A program made the position numbers and the translations under genes. Positions 10,950-22,009 of a DNA stretch of 64,000 bases are shown piece by piece (within the stretch, counting starts at the first letter, position 1; each line of letters starts with the position of its first letter). The notes under the pieces were generated by a model. It was not told where the DNA came from and made no database searches. It saw nothing but the letters and a program-made list of their open reading frames with translations. The stretch is from Sclerodactyla briareus (Eukaryota > Echinodermata > Holothuroidea > Dendrochirotida > Sclerodactylidae): positions 276,001-340,000 of the forward strand of contig JAODTK010005611.1 of NCBI GenBank assembly GCA_026419785.1, read 5' to 3'.

Positions 10950-11932
10950 TTCATGAAAAGCGGGCAAACTTCACAATCACGCATAAATTGTGACAAAATT
11001 ACTGTTAGACATGTTGAATGACCTCCAGTGACCCTGAACCCTACTGATAAAATGATTTGTGAAACGGAAATTGGAAATTTGATAAATGGCAATCCTAGAC
11101 CTTAAGTGACCTTCATGTTGTTCAGGACCAACAACAGTCCACAAACACTGAGTTTGACAAATCAGATAAAGTTTAAGGGGAAAAATTGTGAAAAACACAA
11201 ATTTTACCTTGGTGACCTGAAATCAACGTCATGTATTCGGGAACAACTTTGTCCCCACCTACTAATTTTTGTTGTAAATCATTTGGACTAATTCTGTGTT
11301 TCGAAGGAAAAACAAAACATTGACCTTCGGTGACCTGAAAGCAATGTCTGTGTAGTGGGACTAACTTTTGTTCCCACCCACCAGTGCACACAAAGGTTTC
11401 GTGTATACGGATACACTCAGGTTTGCCAGCTGACATGTAGTGATGCCACTTTCAAACTCATTGGAGATTCACTAGGGTGGATACGTGTACCAATTTCTAT
11501 GTCAATCGGATAAAAGTGGTTAAAGAGTTAGTGAATACAGTAAACACAGTGGAGCTGGAATATAAATGGTGACTTCTGTGACCAAAAAGCTAAAAAAAAA
11601 AAAAAAAAGTCGAACTTGTTCACTCAACCCCCGATAATACCAACAAAATTCCATAGACATCAGTCTTACGTTCAGAGAAATGACTGCTAACGCGGAAGTG
11701 GGAAACACATGTAACATACACACACACAAGGGATACTAAGTCTCTTCCTGAATTTGTTCAGGCAAGACAAAAAGGGGAGGGACACATGCTCTAGATTCCA
11801 AATTTAGGAGTGGAGGTGCAGTATTGATACCTCTAATTTTCAGAGGCCAGTTGATAGAATCTGCTGCATGGACTACATATACGTCTTAGATGTTGTTATA
11901 TTATATCCCACGACCGGAAGTGTCCAGGGATA
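10950..11932 (-). mobile_element. Helitron-like minisatellite element, diverged
   Basis: At the minus-strand 5' end a TATCCCA...GGGATA hairpin (11904-11932) mirrors those of the copies at 19846 and 51140. Further in lie a module with GTGTACCAATTTCTATGTCAAT (near 11486) and about four units of roughly 115 bp, marked by TGACCT(T/C)-GGTGACC blocks near 11019, 11103, 11206 and 11322. The 3' end is not clear. It lies in RNF11 intron 1. Confidence 0.5.
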
Positions 11933-12680
11933 TTATTCAAGATGCGCCCTTAATGTTGACAGCTGGCATGCTCGGTCAAATTTGAGTCGTCCCGTCCAGA
12001 ATGACTCATACATGCAGTGAGCCTCTCTTCCCCTAAACTCAGTGGTTGTAACCAGGTAGGGGGTTTTTCATCTTTTGGTAGTGAGTTGTTGGTGGGGGGG
12101 GGGGAGGGGGTTCCGTGGCAGACTGTCTACACAGATATCATACATCCGGTACATGCCACAGTACATGGCTGTAGGCGAGTGTGCACTCTGTGCTGGCGGT
12201 GGTTAAGATCCACAGATGCAAAACTGTCCCTGGACTTTAGACCTGTGCATATTTTACAGCTGTTGTTTTTAGGAAAATCATTTACAAGGCAGGCGTAATA
12301 GTGGTCTTTTCCAGGAATTGTAAAATAATATGTGAAGTGTGCACTATTGCTGGATTGTTTATAAGTTTATAACCCACCTTCAAAGATTACATACCTTCTC
12401 CAAGGGAATGGGGAGCATTACACAATTGACCAAGGGCAATTTATTTACTGTTCCCAAAATTTCTTAAATCACTGTAAAAGCACTGTCCATAAACAGGGAC
12501 TATTGTTGCCAAAAAGTTATACTTCGAACCAGCGGGTGGAAACAGTATGGAGGGGGGGGGGGAATTTGACAAATGCATCATTTGACTTCTAATCTTTGAC
12601 ACGGTAATTTTTGGAGGAGTAGTCATGACTCCCCCCCCCCCCCCCCAAGTATTTCCTCAAATCCCCGTGTGTGATATTTC
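11933..12680. other. RNF11 intron 1 with G and C homopolymers
   Basis: Holds G runs at about 12095-12110 and 12554-12562 and a C run at about 12631-12647. No gene or known repeat recognised. Confidence 0.4.
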
Positions 12681-12689
12681 ATATAGTAG

Positions 12690-13140
12690 TAGGTTGAGTC
12701 TCAGCTGTCCGACGGGCTCAGATGATCAATCTCCGCCAAGTATCACGATCTGTGCTAAGGTTTATTGCTTCCTCAAAATGTTATGTTGATTGTCCTGAAT
12801 TGCCGATTTGATTTTCCAAGCAAGGTTAGTCACGGTCTTTGGGATGTGGGTGGTCACATCTAGAGTCATCGTTTGGTACTTAATTGTATTGGTCCATCTG
12901 ATGCTGAGAACATAGCAGAGTGGTCTTCTTTGGAAAGTGTATAATTTGTGATCAAGATTTTTCGTTGTACCACACAGTTCGCAAAGATACAGAAAAATAC
13001 TCTGGATTAGGGCACGAAATCTGGAGTTGATGCTTGTACCCACTCGTTGCTCTTGAAATTGTTGATAGAGTGGTGAAAGCGTTGTTGTTATACCAATTCT
13101 TCTGTTAATGTCTCTTCGGTCCCAACAAACTTCCACATAT
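12690..13140 (-). mobile_element. LINE 3' fragment (reverse-transcriptase C-terminal region)
   Basis: A minus-strand frame of 124 codons (13136-12762) reads RDINRRIGI, then SINSRFRALIQSIFLYLCEL, GTTKNLDHKL and FQRR-L-YVLSIRW. This order is typical of the segment after the palm domain in non-LTR retrotransposons (DIxRRIG, ...YGCExW, ...RRxLRxxLxxxW). It is 5' truncated, and the final 70 bases of flanking sequence also recur in the copy at 17880. It sits in the same orientation as RNF11, in intron 1. Confidence 0.75.
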
Positions 13141-14180
13141 TACATTTCTTCAACTTCCATGCCATTTCTGTGATTGAAAAATTTCTCAGTTTGCGTGCTG
13201 TTTATTTCAGATTTCTATTGTCGTTCTCAGGTCCTCGCTCTTCGATGGGCTTGTAATATATGTCACCAGTCGATGCCCAGAGATATCATGAGAGTATTGT
13301 TGGTCCACGGTGAAGAAATTTTCGGTATTACTATTTGCGGTGTAGTCATGATCAACTAACTGAGATGTTTGGATAACTGTATCAATGTCTATCGTGGATT
13401 ACAAAATTTTCATTTTCATTGTAACATTTAACAGCATTTCAACTAAAGTGAAGTGCATACATGGCTCGTGCGTCATTCATCAGTTAGCCCCTGCTGCGAG
13501 CCTTACGCCGCGTGTCGATGAGTCCAGGATACTGGTGGTTGTCAGGCAAATAGGTAAAGCATCTAGATGTTCATACCTGTTGTTATCAAATGATATCATC
13601 ACAGGACCCAGTCACTGGTACCAGATGTTGCATGAGGCAGATACTGTTGCCCTTCCAGAGCTCCGAATGATACAGGAACTGCTTTATGTCACTGAGGTCA
13701 AAAGCTGAATGAATTTGGCTATGGTCATAGATTGATACCAATCCCAGGAGAATAACCTGTACATACAGCGCCAACACCACCATTGCAAACATGTTTTTAA
13801 CTTTGAGTACTGTAGGGACAGAAACTATAACCTTCAAATTTCCAATGAGTAATACAGTAATATGACAGGCAATTTGCAGGGCACATACATTAATTTAGCA
13901 CTCTATGTGTACATGCTTGGCAACAGAAGTACTGTCTCCGCACACACGGCACATGTATCATACAGCTAACAAAAATTTGATTTGATCGTGGACATTTGAT
14001 TGGTGTACATAGGCTTATGAATACTTACCCCATTATTGACCATGCACCCCACCCCCGCGCCATTGAACTCTGGCAATAACGCAAAAGTCTGGGTTGGCCA
14101 CCCATCGCCCTTCTAATTCCCTTAATCTCCGCGACAGATGTTCAATTGGCACGGGGTGGGGTGCAGGGTCCATTATGGGT
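13141..14180. other. RNF11 intron 1, no recognised feature
   Basis: Short open frames on both strands (for example 13385-13708 plus, 13586-13837 minus), neither matching a family I know. Confidence 0.35.
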
Positions 14181-14204
14181 GGTAGTTGATATCTGTTTAG
14201 ACAT

Positions 14205-14430
14205 GTGTCAACTTGGAAATATCAAAAGGGATTTCATGTATTTGTTTAAATACCTAGCATTCAGCAGAAGATCTGTTATCTTTCTACGAAGTAGTCAACT
14301 CAACAGACCCATCATTTTTCAAAGTGAAATTACTATGTAAATTCCAATAGAACATGGGCAGGGTTGTGCAAGTATGAATTGATTAATTGTTGCAAGATGG
14401 GATGCTTTCAAGCATGCACAATCTTCAGCG
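14205..14430 (+). mobile_element. MITE-A internal fragment
   Basis: Shares CATTCAGCAGAAGATCTGTT, CAAAGTGAAATTACT, GGGTTGTGCAAGTATGA and GATGGGATGC blocks with the full copies. Both termini are missing. Confidence 0.6.
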
Positions 14431-14744
14431 ACAAACAACACATCCTTAAATCTATACGGATGCTACCATGTGTAACCCCAACCTCTGAACTGAACTAGAC
14501 CAGAAACCAAACTGATTTTTTTTTTTTTTTTGGGGGGGGGGGCAAATTTGCTACGTTTTGGAACATAGCGATCATCTTTAAACCATTTTGTTTGGTGCCT
14601 TAGAAGACTTAGACCCCACTCAGTGACCAGCTTTCATGTTCCGCCATGGTACCATCCACAGTCGTCTAGTTACATATTGTCTTCAATTGTAAATGAATCA
14701 CTGTAGCTTTTTTAGTACTGCCTCAGACTTCCATAGTGGCATAC

Positions 14745-15093
14745 CGATGGTCGGACAACAGTTGGTAGAGTCGTTGCCTTCCGCCCGGGAGAACGGGGTC
14801 TGATTCCCATTCAGGTCATACCAACGACTTTAAAAATTGTACCTGTTGCCTTCTCGCTGGGCACTCCGCACGAGGGATTGGAATAGGGACAAACGAGGGT
14901 AGGCAGTTTGCAAGTTGCTGTCTGCTTGTGCGTACCCCCACCCATACATTAAAATACTGCCAAAGAGGCATTGCCTTATTCCGTGTATCTGGTGAGGGAT
15001 TAGCAGCTGACAATAGATGCAGTATCCAGGTCTGCACCCTTGCTGGGCCTTGAGTAGGTTTGATCCTCTGCTCGGCAAGTATATCATAAAAAA
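14745..15093 (+). mobile_element. tRNA-derived SINE, near full length
   Basis: The head carries AGTTGGTAGAGTCGTTG (A-box-like) and GGGGTCTGATTCCC (B-box-like, about 14795-14808). A body of about 180 bases follows, then a 3' segment from AGCAGCTGACAAT to CTCTGCTCGGCAAGTATAT, and an A-rich end. The same 3' segment recurs at 42231-42333, which shows this is a dispersed family and not a single tRNA pseudogene. RNF11 intron 1. Confidence 0.65.
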
Positions 15094-15950
15094 TAGTCAT
15101 GTTGGTCATTGGACAGTGGTGTACAAGTACAGCAGTCACAAATCGAGCAGAGGAACTAGACATAGTTTCCTGGCTCCAATGGGCTATTAGCCTCCAGTCT
15201 TGCCATATTACATTGTAGACATGAAGAATTGAGGCTGGATTGAGGCAGAGACTGGATTTCTGTTGACTACCTCACTCTGCAGCATCATTGGCTATTGGCT
15301 TAAATTCTCAACTGCTAACTTAATACTGTTATCACTGTAATTGAGCAAAGCCAAGGATGGTCGCTCTGCTGAGGCCGAAGATGATTTCTGGCTGGGTGAT
15401 CAATAGTGTTGAAGAATGGGGCTAGCAAACATGCGTGGTGTGATGAGGGGAGGCTTTTTATACTACCGGCCTTTTCCCAAGCATATCATTTCACGGGCTA
15501 TTCCACTGTAGTGTAAAATGCAACTATTAGCAATCAGGTGCTGGCTGATTTGTGTTTCTTCATCTAGACAAGGCCTTCTCAACTAGTCGTGAACTATGAT
15601 TTGTCCATTTTACAGTCTACAGTAAACGAGCACTACCATGAGTGGCGGAGTGTGGAAGAAAGAAATTATTTGTATGGCAGACCCCCCAGATTGCAGGAGA
15701 GGAAACAGCATTATTTCCCACACCTTAAGGCAGTAAACGACCACCATCCCGAAAGGCCCCCCGAATATGACAATAGTTAGAATTTTCGTTTCAAGAAACG
15801 TTTTTGAGGAACCCAATCAATGTATTTTTCAAAATTTCGATTGTGAGCACTTCCCAGCTGCAAAATGGCATCAACAATGTCTTCTTTCAACATCATTTCA
15901 GAAAATAGACATGTGAAGGTGGAGAAAAACCGCGCCGTGTATACCCCACA
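15094..15950. other. RNF11 intron 1, no recognised feature
   Basis: No convincing coding or repeat signal. The open frames at 15589-15780 and 15610-15816 overlap on opposite strands and neither is recognised. Confidence 0.35.
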
Positions 15951-15954
15951 GAAA

Positions 15955-16400
15955 GGGCTTTGTTAACCTCGTTCTGTTGAAGAAAGCCACATTGAAGTTC
16001 ATGCCATTTGACCTCTGGTGACTTTGAAATGCCTACTGTGGTCAAGGACCAAACTGAGTTCAACATCTCCAAGTTGTTCAAATCCGACAAAGTTAGAAAA
16101 ATCTCGAATAATATTAAATAAAATGCAAATTGACCCTGGTGACTTGACAATTGCGTCATTTTTTTCGGGACCCAACTTTTGTTCTCACACACCAAGTTTC
16201 ATGAAATTCAGAACAACTCTGTATTTTCGTGGAGGAAACTAGAGCACCAATGGTTGTGTAGCTTCCAACCGCACAAATGTACCAAGAGAATGTACAATGA
16301 TGTGTTAAAATATGCAAGATTTGTGAGGCCAACGAAGGCAGTTTCAAGCAAGTTGAAACTACACCTTGTAAAAAACCTTTGACCTTGATCTTTTATGGCC
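15955..16400 (-). mobile_element. Helitron-like minisatellite core, degenerate
   Basis: TGACCTCTGGTGACTTTGAAATG (near 16010) and TGACCCTGGTGACTTGACAAT (near 16134), with CACCAAGTTTCATGAAATTC, match the roughly 115-bp core unit of the copies at 10950 and 50410. No terminal hairpins were found. Confidence 0.5.
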
Positions 16401-16845
16401 AAAGAAGTTTTAGCAGTCAATAAACATTGTTACTCGTTTGGTCAAACCAGCATCACAGAATGACCGATTGAGAGAGAAAAGGGCAAGTTTACACAGTTGG
16501 CCATGTGCTCCCGTTGACCTTCACATGGTCAAAGATGTCCCAAATGGATTGATGGAACATGGTTAAGTTGGGCAACATCCATCAAAGAATTACTATTTTG
16601 TTCTTCCACAGATGGTTACGCGTTAGTTCTAAACAGCAATAATGATGTTGTATCTAAAATCTGCAAACAAGCTGGAAAAAGCAAACCTCCAGGAGAAAAA
16701 CATATACTCAGTTTCAAAAAAATCTAATGTACTTTGCAGGAAATACATTTGTAATTTGACACATGGAATAGGCCTATATTGCCCCTTTAAAGACCTTTGA
16801 ACTTGACATTCACATTGTCAAAATGTCTCAAGGTCAATGAAGCAG

Positions 16846-17005
16846 TGGGTCGAGTTTGGTCACACCATCAAAGAATAACTATTTGGGGATCCGTAATGCT
16901 TCTTTTTCACCAGATGTGACTGTTTCAACTCTCAAGGAATATTGCTGAGAAGAAGCATATGGACCCAAAAGTCATTCTTTGATGATGTTGACAAACTTCG
17001 ACCCA
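16846..17005. repeat. Inverted repeat, 35-bp imperfect arms
   Basis: TGGGTCGAGTTTGGTCA...ATCAAAGAAT (16846-16880) is matched by its reverse complement at 16971-17005, ending TTCGACCCA. The loop is about 90 bases. Confidence 0.65.
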
Positions 17006-17879
17006 ATGTTATTATCGACCGAAATCAGCGCTGACCTGTGCCTCAAAATTTGTTTGGAGAAACGTTTGCATGAGTTCACATTGGGCCGGGCCAGAAGTTC
17101 GCAATACACCCCCCGATGAACCACTGCATTGAATGTAAAAATTAACTTAAATGGCAATAAAATAAATATTTGTAGCCTATTTTGTCTACCTTAACTTCAC
17201 ACTAAAGTTGGCGATTTCCTCGAAATTTGGTGTGTACAAAGTATTTGCATGTGGCTGATGCGCACATCGTGTTAAAAGGGAAAAAAAAAAAAAAAAAAAC
17301 AATTTCTGTGGGTTTCGCAAATTTACAATCTTGTGTTCCGTCTGTTCGATAGAGCATTGAAAAAAAAAAAAAAAATCACTGTCTAACATGTTTTCTGTAT
17401 GTTTATCTTTATTTTTCCAATTTTTTTACATGCAGTCCGTTAACGCGCCCATTTGGAATACTCCACGCCACAAGGTGGCGTGCGCGCTGCCAGTTGAGGG
17501 GGCCTGTGCTAACTATTAGTGGGACTCTGACACAGTACATATCAGATGATTTGTCCTTTCAGATGGTCTGATTCTGTATTTCTTGAGATATAATGTACAA
17601 CCCTAATAACCCCAGAGGAAGAATAGTTTCCTGAGCAAATTCCTGTAGGATCTGATGCACCCTAATAAAAATGATAGCATTAGGCCTACACTGCTTAAGA
17701 CATCTTTGGATTGTTAGCCCACATGGGACTGTATGTCTAAGAATAATAAAAAAATCTTCATACTGACTGAGGCAATCCTCAGCAAGAATATGGGCATGGG
17801 AAAACACAGGCGAAATTTGTTCCTGTCCACTCTAACTTGACTAAAACCTGTAGTTAGTAACGATGTATTAGTAGTAGTG

Positions 17880-18480
17880 GGTTCGCTTCTCGTCTAGTCC
17901 GACATGCTCAGTGATCAACCTCGCCACATATCACGATCTTGGGCAAGGTTTATTGCTTCTCAAAATTGGTTAATGGTTGAATATCCCAATGTCTATTGAT
18001 GTTGTCGGAGCAAGGTAGTCACAGGTCTTCCACTGGCTAGTAGTAGGTCTCAATGCTTCTCTAAGAGTATCTTCGCTGGAGCTGCCTTGTGACGTGACTG
18101 AAAAATCTCAACTGTCTATGTGCTACTACGAATGACCAAGGGATTTGTTGGTCACATCATAGAGTGCATCATTTGGTGTCAATTGTTATAATGGCCCCTC
18201 TGATGTCGAGAACAAGACCCTTGTGACCCTGTTTTGTGATCAAGATCCTTCGTTGTACCTCACAGTTTGGCATTATACAGAACTATCATGTCTCAGAGCA
18301 TTGAAAATCTGGCGTTTGATGCTTGTTCCTCCTCGTCTGCTCTTGAAAATTGTTGACTTGAAGAGTGTTGAAAGCGTTGAAAGAGTACATAGAGGGGTGA
18401 TGATCCACCAATTTTCCAGGACCACCAATTTTCGTCTTCTTTGTAAAGAATGGAGTTCGTCAAAACAGCTGTACATAGCT
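17880..18480 (-). mobile_element. LINE 3' fragment, second diverged copy
   Basis: The minus strand is homologous to the 12690-13140 fragment: GTGATCAAGAT(C/T)(C/T)TTCGTTGTACC and TTTGATGCTTGT-CC-CTCGT on the plus strand occur in both, in the same order. Reading frames are broken. Plus-strand open frames here are antisense shadows. Confidence 0.6.
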
Positions 18481-19253
18481 GTATGCCAGCAGAGGGTGCC
18501 ACCGGTGGCAGGGTATCAAGCCATTTTTACGTCCCCCTCCGACGGATGTGAGTGCAGCTTTACTCATGTAGCCACTTTTCTTACACAAAAGGATCGGGGT
18601 GGAATTTTGGTATCATTGTCGACCCAAAGGTTTTGAACCATGGAATCTTTTTTGCATATCAGGCCGGCAACTCTACTAGTTTCCTGCACCCCCAAAGTCG
18701 CTGCTCACAAATCAAACCCTTTGGAGAAGTCCCTGTAGCATTGTCCCCTGGCAGTTTGCACAGTAGCTGGAATACAAAAAGAGTTCCATGAATACTTTGT
18801 GCTTATGCAGAAATATTGCAACACACACACTATTAAAACAAAAAGTGATTAGGCCTAGGCCTACTTTGACTGAAAAAGTTCATGATGAACCCTCAGAAAT
18901 TCGTGTAGTAAACAATAACAATTACATTACCTTCTAATTAGTCATTACTTAGTTGGGCCACTGTGCGTACACGCACTGTAACACTAACTAACAGCCAATC
19001 TATGAATACAGCCTAGTCTTCAACTTCAACGGGTAGGCCTAGGCCTAATTCAATAATTACTGATTTTGTGACAAGACCTAGCCTACTGTCTAAGTATAGG
19101 CTAGCAGGATAGCACGGCACCTGCATTGTCACTAGCATGTTCGAACGTGGTGAGTGGGCATCTCATAACATAGCCTAACGTTAATAATATTCAACCCAAC
19201 AATAGGCCTTGGCCTAGCCAAATTTTGCCTCAATTAAATAGCTATATCGTTAC
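18481..19253. other. RNF11 intron 1, exon-proximal end
   Basis: Rich in TAGGCCTA-type palindromes (18850, 19034, 19200). No coding signal. Confidence 0.4.
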
Positions 19254-19358
19254 CCTTGGTCTGTATGGCGGTGGAGGTCCTCTTCTATCGCTAGGTTCAA
19301 TTTCATCGTGCAGTAAAGATATATCATCGCTCGTTTGCCCTTGACGACAGTTCCCCAT
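19254..19358 (-). CDS. RNF11: RNF11 exon 1: lipidated N-terminus and PPPPY motif
   Basis: This exon holds 35 clean codons on the minus strand. The protein begins MGNC, where glycine 2 is the known N-myristoylation site and cysteine 4 the palmitoylation site of RNF11, followed by TSDDISLLHDE (residues 9-19), almost identical to the family. Residues 28-32 are PPPPY, the WW-domain ligand that recruits NEDD4-type ligases. The exon ends in AGG followed by GTAACG, an acceptable donor, in phase 0. The ATG sits in a purine-rich context and is the only start that gives the MGNC signature. There are no indels here, unlike exon 3. The acidic linker between SLLHDE and PPPPY is shorter than in vertebrates. 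I am confident of the identity; the only doubt is which G of the donor is used. Confidence 0.87.
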
Positions 19359-19840
19359 CTTATGTTGTTTTTACTTTGCCTGCTTCGACGAACAAAGGCA
19401 GTTCTCAAACTCAGTCAAAGGCTAGTTCGCAATCAAACAATCAAGTCGTTGATTCATCTTTTCCTGTTTTGTTATTTGTGAATTTCTTCACCGATTCCGC
19501 AGCTGCTGGCGAGCTCTGCGCTGGCTGCATACTGTGTACTGCACTACGGCCGAGTCAACAAAATCACAACGAAATGAAGGCGAAACAAAGCTCTTGGCAA
19601 TACCCTCAATCCTACGTCATCGAAATTGTCAGAGTGATGATTATTATTCATAGGATTCAACAAAACATTTGCTTTGTTTACGTCTGGGCACAGATGACGA
19701 CCATATCACAATGGGGTCAGACAACGCAGTTTGTTAGGGTTTTGCTTGTTTTCTCCTATTACCCCTTCTGCGCGTAACTATGTCTCCTGTGCTGGTTTCG
19801 TTCTAGAAAAGTTTAATGATCAGGAACTAAGTAATAGTCA
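19359..19840 (-). promoter_or_regulatory. RNF11 5' UTR and proximal promoter region
   Basis: Sequence immediately upstream of the exon 1 ATG. It is locally richer in CpG (CGAGTC, TACGTCATCG near 19613, CGCGTAA near 19775) than the introns. I see no TATA box. The Helitron-like copy at 19846 begins just upstream and probably marks the outer edge of the conserved promoter. The assignment rests on position only. Confidence 0.45.
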
Positions 19841-19845
19841 TTATA

Positions 19846-20470
19846 TATCCCCGAGACACTGGAACTGTCCGGGGATATTATGGTTTTGGGTGTGTAGCCG
19901 CCGCCGCTGTCCCAGGCTCCGCCGCCGCCGGAAACTTTAGGCGTTAGCGCAATAACTCTTCACGCTTTGTCGATTGATCTGAAACTGGTACACATGTCTG
20001 CACGAGTAAAATCGCGGATGAGCTCGGAGTGGGCATCACTGCAATGCTGGGGGCCGCGAATTTTTGCAATAATTTACGCTAAATTTGTCAGATTTTAACG
20101 TAACTTGGTGAGTAGGGACTATAGTTGATTCCGATAAATGTGGAGGTCATATCGAGGTATCGGAGGTCAAATTTGCGAAAAATTTATGCGATTTTCCAGA
20201 CTTACTTGCGTTTAATTTGAACGAAACTTGTGGATGGGGACTACATTTGTTCCTACACAAAGTTCGACGTATTTCAAAAGCATCGTGGGGTCAATTGCAT
20301 AATTCATTTGCCTATCAACTTCCATTGATTACAACAAAACTTGGTGGATGACGTTTCATCTTGTTTCTGACCAAAATGGGGGTCTTTATGTGGTGTTAGC
20401 TGATACCCTTCCCAATGATTGCTCAAAAGCGGGGATTCCTTGGCGTTTAAGCCCGCCTCCACATGTCTAG
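19846..20470 (+). mobile_element. Helitron-like element, plus-strand copy
   Basis: Begins with the hairpin TATCCCCG...CGGGGATA (19846-19877). A GC-rich (CCG)n segment and a module with GCAATAACTCTTCA, GATCTGAAACTGGTACAC and GGGGGCCGC follow, then roughly 115-bp core units with GGAGGTCAAATTTGC. The 3' end has a hairpin GGCGTTTAAGCCCGCC (20442-20457), and CTAG is followed by T at 20467-20471. A 3' hairpin 10-12 bases before CTAG|T is the hallmark of Helitron termini. No Rep/helicase is encoded, so it is non-autonomous. It matches 50410-51140 in reverse orientation along its whole length. Confidence 0.6.
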
Positions 20471-21180
20471 TTTTATTTATTTTGAGGACGGAGGGGGGAA
20501 GAAGGGGAGGGGGAGCCAAGCGCGTAGCCTTCCAGCCGTCCGAGTCGAGTCTTCCCGCTTTTTAGCTTTCGATTTCCCGTTCCTCCTCTTGAACTTTTAT
20601 AAGGGGACCCCCATTGGCTACGCCACATGGGTAAAGCCCTGTGGGCAATTCCGTTGCCGAACTTTAAATTGCGCCACTTTTTCCGGCCACCGATACCGTC
20701 TCCTCTGTGAAGAAATGGGTCGTCAGGTATTGGGAGTAGCTACTACGTGAAAAACGGTGTGAACCCGCTATAACCCTCCCCCTCAAATACCGGTATGTAT
20801 TTCTGATACTCATTTTACTCCGGAAGAGAGCAACCGTAGCACCAGATTGCATATTCAACAAATCTTAAAGGCGGCGATCACAAAGTGCCACGAATTGCCC
20901 TCCCGGTCTGTGAAATCACTTCACACTCATTCTGCCCCCCCCCCCCTTAAACTGGTAAGTGGCGACGACACTGGTGACCAGGTGGGAGACTGTGTAAATC
21001 AGTCAGTGGGAACAATAATCATGCTTAGTTTCGTCCTTAAGAACATGTGTTGCAGTTTGTCGCCCTATGAATTGGGAAATCTGTATGCGTTTTGCATATG
21101 CATGGGTAACAACCCGCCTATAACCTCCTTGGTAACGCCCTCTGACTCTGGTTGAAGTTATTTTCCAAGCTCTGGCCTCA
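20471..21180. other. No recognised feature
   Basis: A stretch with a C run at 20937-20946 and short open frames only. Confidence 0.35.
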
Positions 21181-21189
21181 GATGACGGG

Positions 21190-21290
21190 TCCTATTTAGG
21201 CCAATAATAATATAATAATCAATAATAATCATAATAATCTAATATCATAATCAATCATAAGAATCAGAATAATCATAATATCATAAAGGT
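21190..21290 (+). repeat. (AAT)/(ATC)-rich microsatellite
   Basis: Interrupted AATAATAATC-type repeats over about 100 bases. Could be the tail of a minus-strand retroelement, but no matching 3' end is recognisable beside it. Confidence 0.7.
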
Positions 21291-22009
21291 TGTACACATA
21301 AATATTAAAATTACATCTTCATTGTTTCCCGTGTCTTGCATTCCAATTTCCAGCTCGTTTAGCATGCTGCGTCCTAGTATGCCCGCGTGTGGAGAGGTAC
21401 AGGTAAGAGCGTAAGTCTCATGTTCATGGATCTTGTTCTGCCCATTACACTTGGACATCAGAACTTGTTGTATTTTTTCCCCTCAACTGACCGATGTCTT
21501 GTCCTTGCCGACTTTTCTGCTTGTTCTCCATGTTTTGTATACCATCTCTTTGCATCTCTGCAGTCTTTCCGATTTCGAGGTCAAGTTGACGGCCTCTTGA
21601 TTTTACCCAGATACATGGATGATCTGCCCGGCATATTAGTCCAAGTCCGACCTTCATGCAAATGTTTTCGCTGAAGATCATCACTGTCTCGATCAGTTCA
21701 ATGCGTTCTCGTTTCTAATGATGGCAGAGGAGACCTGCAAACAAGGGCCAATTTCAATAGCCGATTTTTTTTTTTTTCAATCTATCTGACATGTTTTCAC
21801 AGATGGTATATGGACCAGCTGGCAAATTCACAGAAAAAACTGGAGACATTCGGCACTTACCCTCCACCATTTTCGACGAAAAGTTTGTCTTCAAAATCTC
21901 ACGTTCCAGGTACTTTTTTGACCGTGATCTCCGTCCAAACTTCAGAAACCGTTCCTAATAGATCCAGCCTTTTACAGTATCACTCTCCATGGAAGTACCG
22001 TATCCTATG

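Larger units (their letters stand above)
2522..19358 (-). other. RNF11: RNF11 gene span, three coding exons
   Basis: Three minus-strand blocks join into one RNF11-like reading frame: exon 1 (19358-19254), exon 2 (10015-9868) and exon 3 (2679-2522). Intron 1 is about 9.24 kb and intron 2 about 7.19 kb. Junction phases agree: phase 0 between exons 1 and 2, then a split glutamate codon (GA|G) between exons 2 and 3. RNF11 is known as a small membrane-tethered RING-H2 ubiquitin-ligase adaptor. It binds WW domains of NEDD4-family ligases through its PPxY motif and acts on endosomal and signalling receptors. The predicted protein is about 136-140 residues against 154 in mammals; the difference lies mainly in the linker before PPPPY. 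Both introns are loaded with transposon fragments. One base is missing in exon 2 and several in exon 3, most likely assembly error because splice sites and exon order are intact, though decay cannot be excluded. Confidence 0.85.

Noticed and set aside
18223-18636. 137-codon plus-strand frame
   Set aside because: Antisense to a decayed LINE fragment that aligns with 12690-13140 on the minus strand.
21445-21684. LINE coding fragment on the minus strand beside the AAT repeat
   Set aside because: Position beside a simple-repeat tail is suggestive, but the translated residues do not match the RT or C-terminal motifs seen in the other LINE copies.
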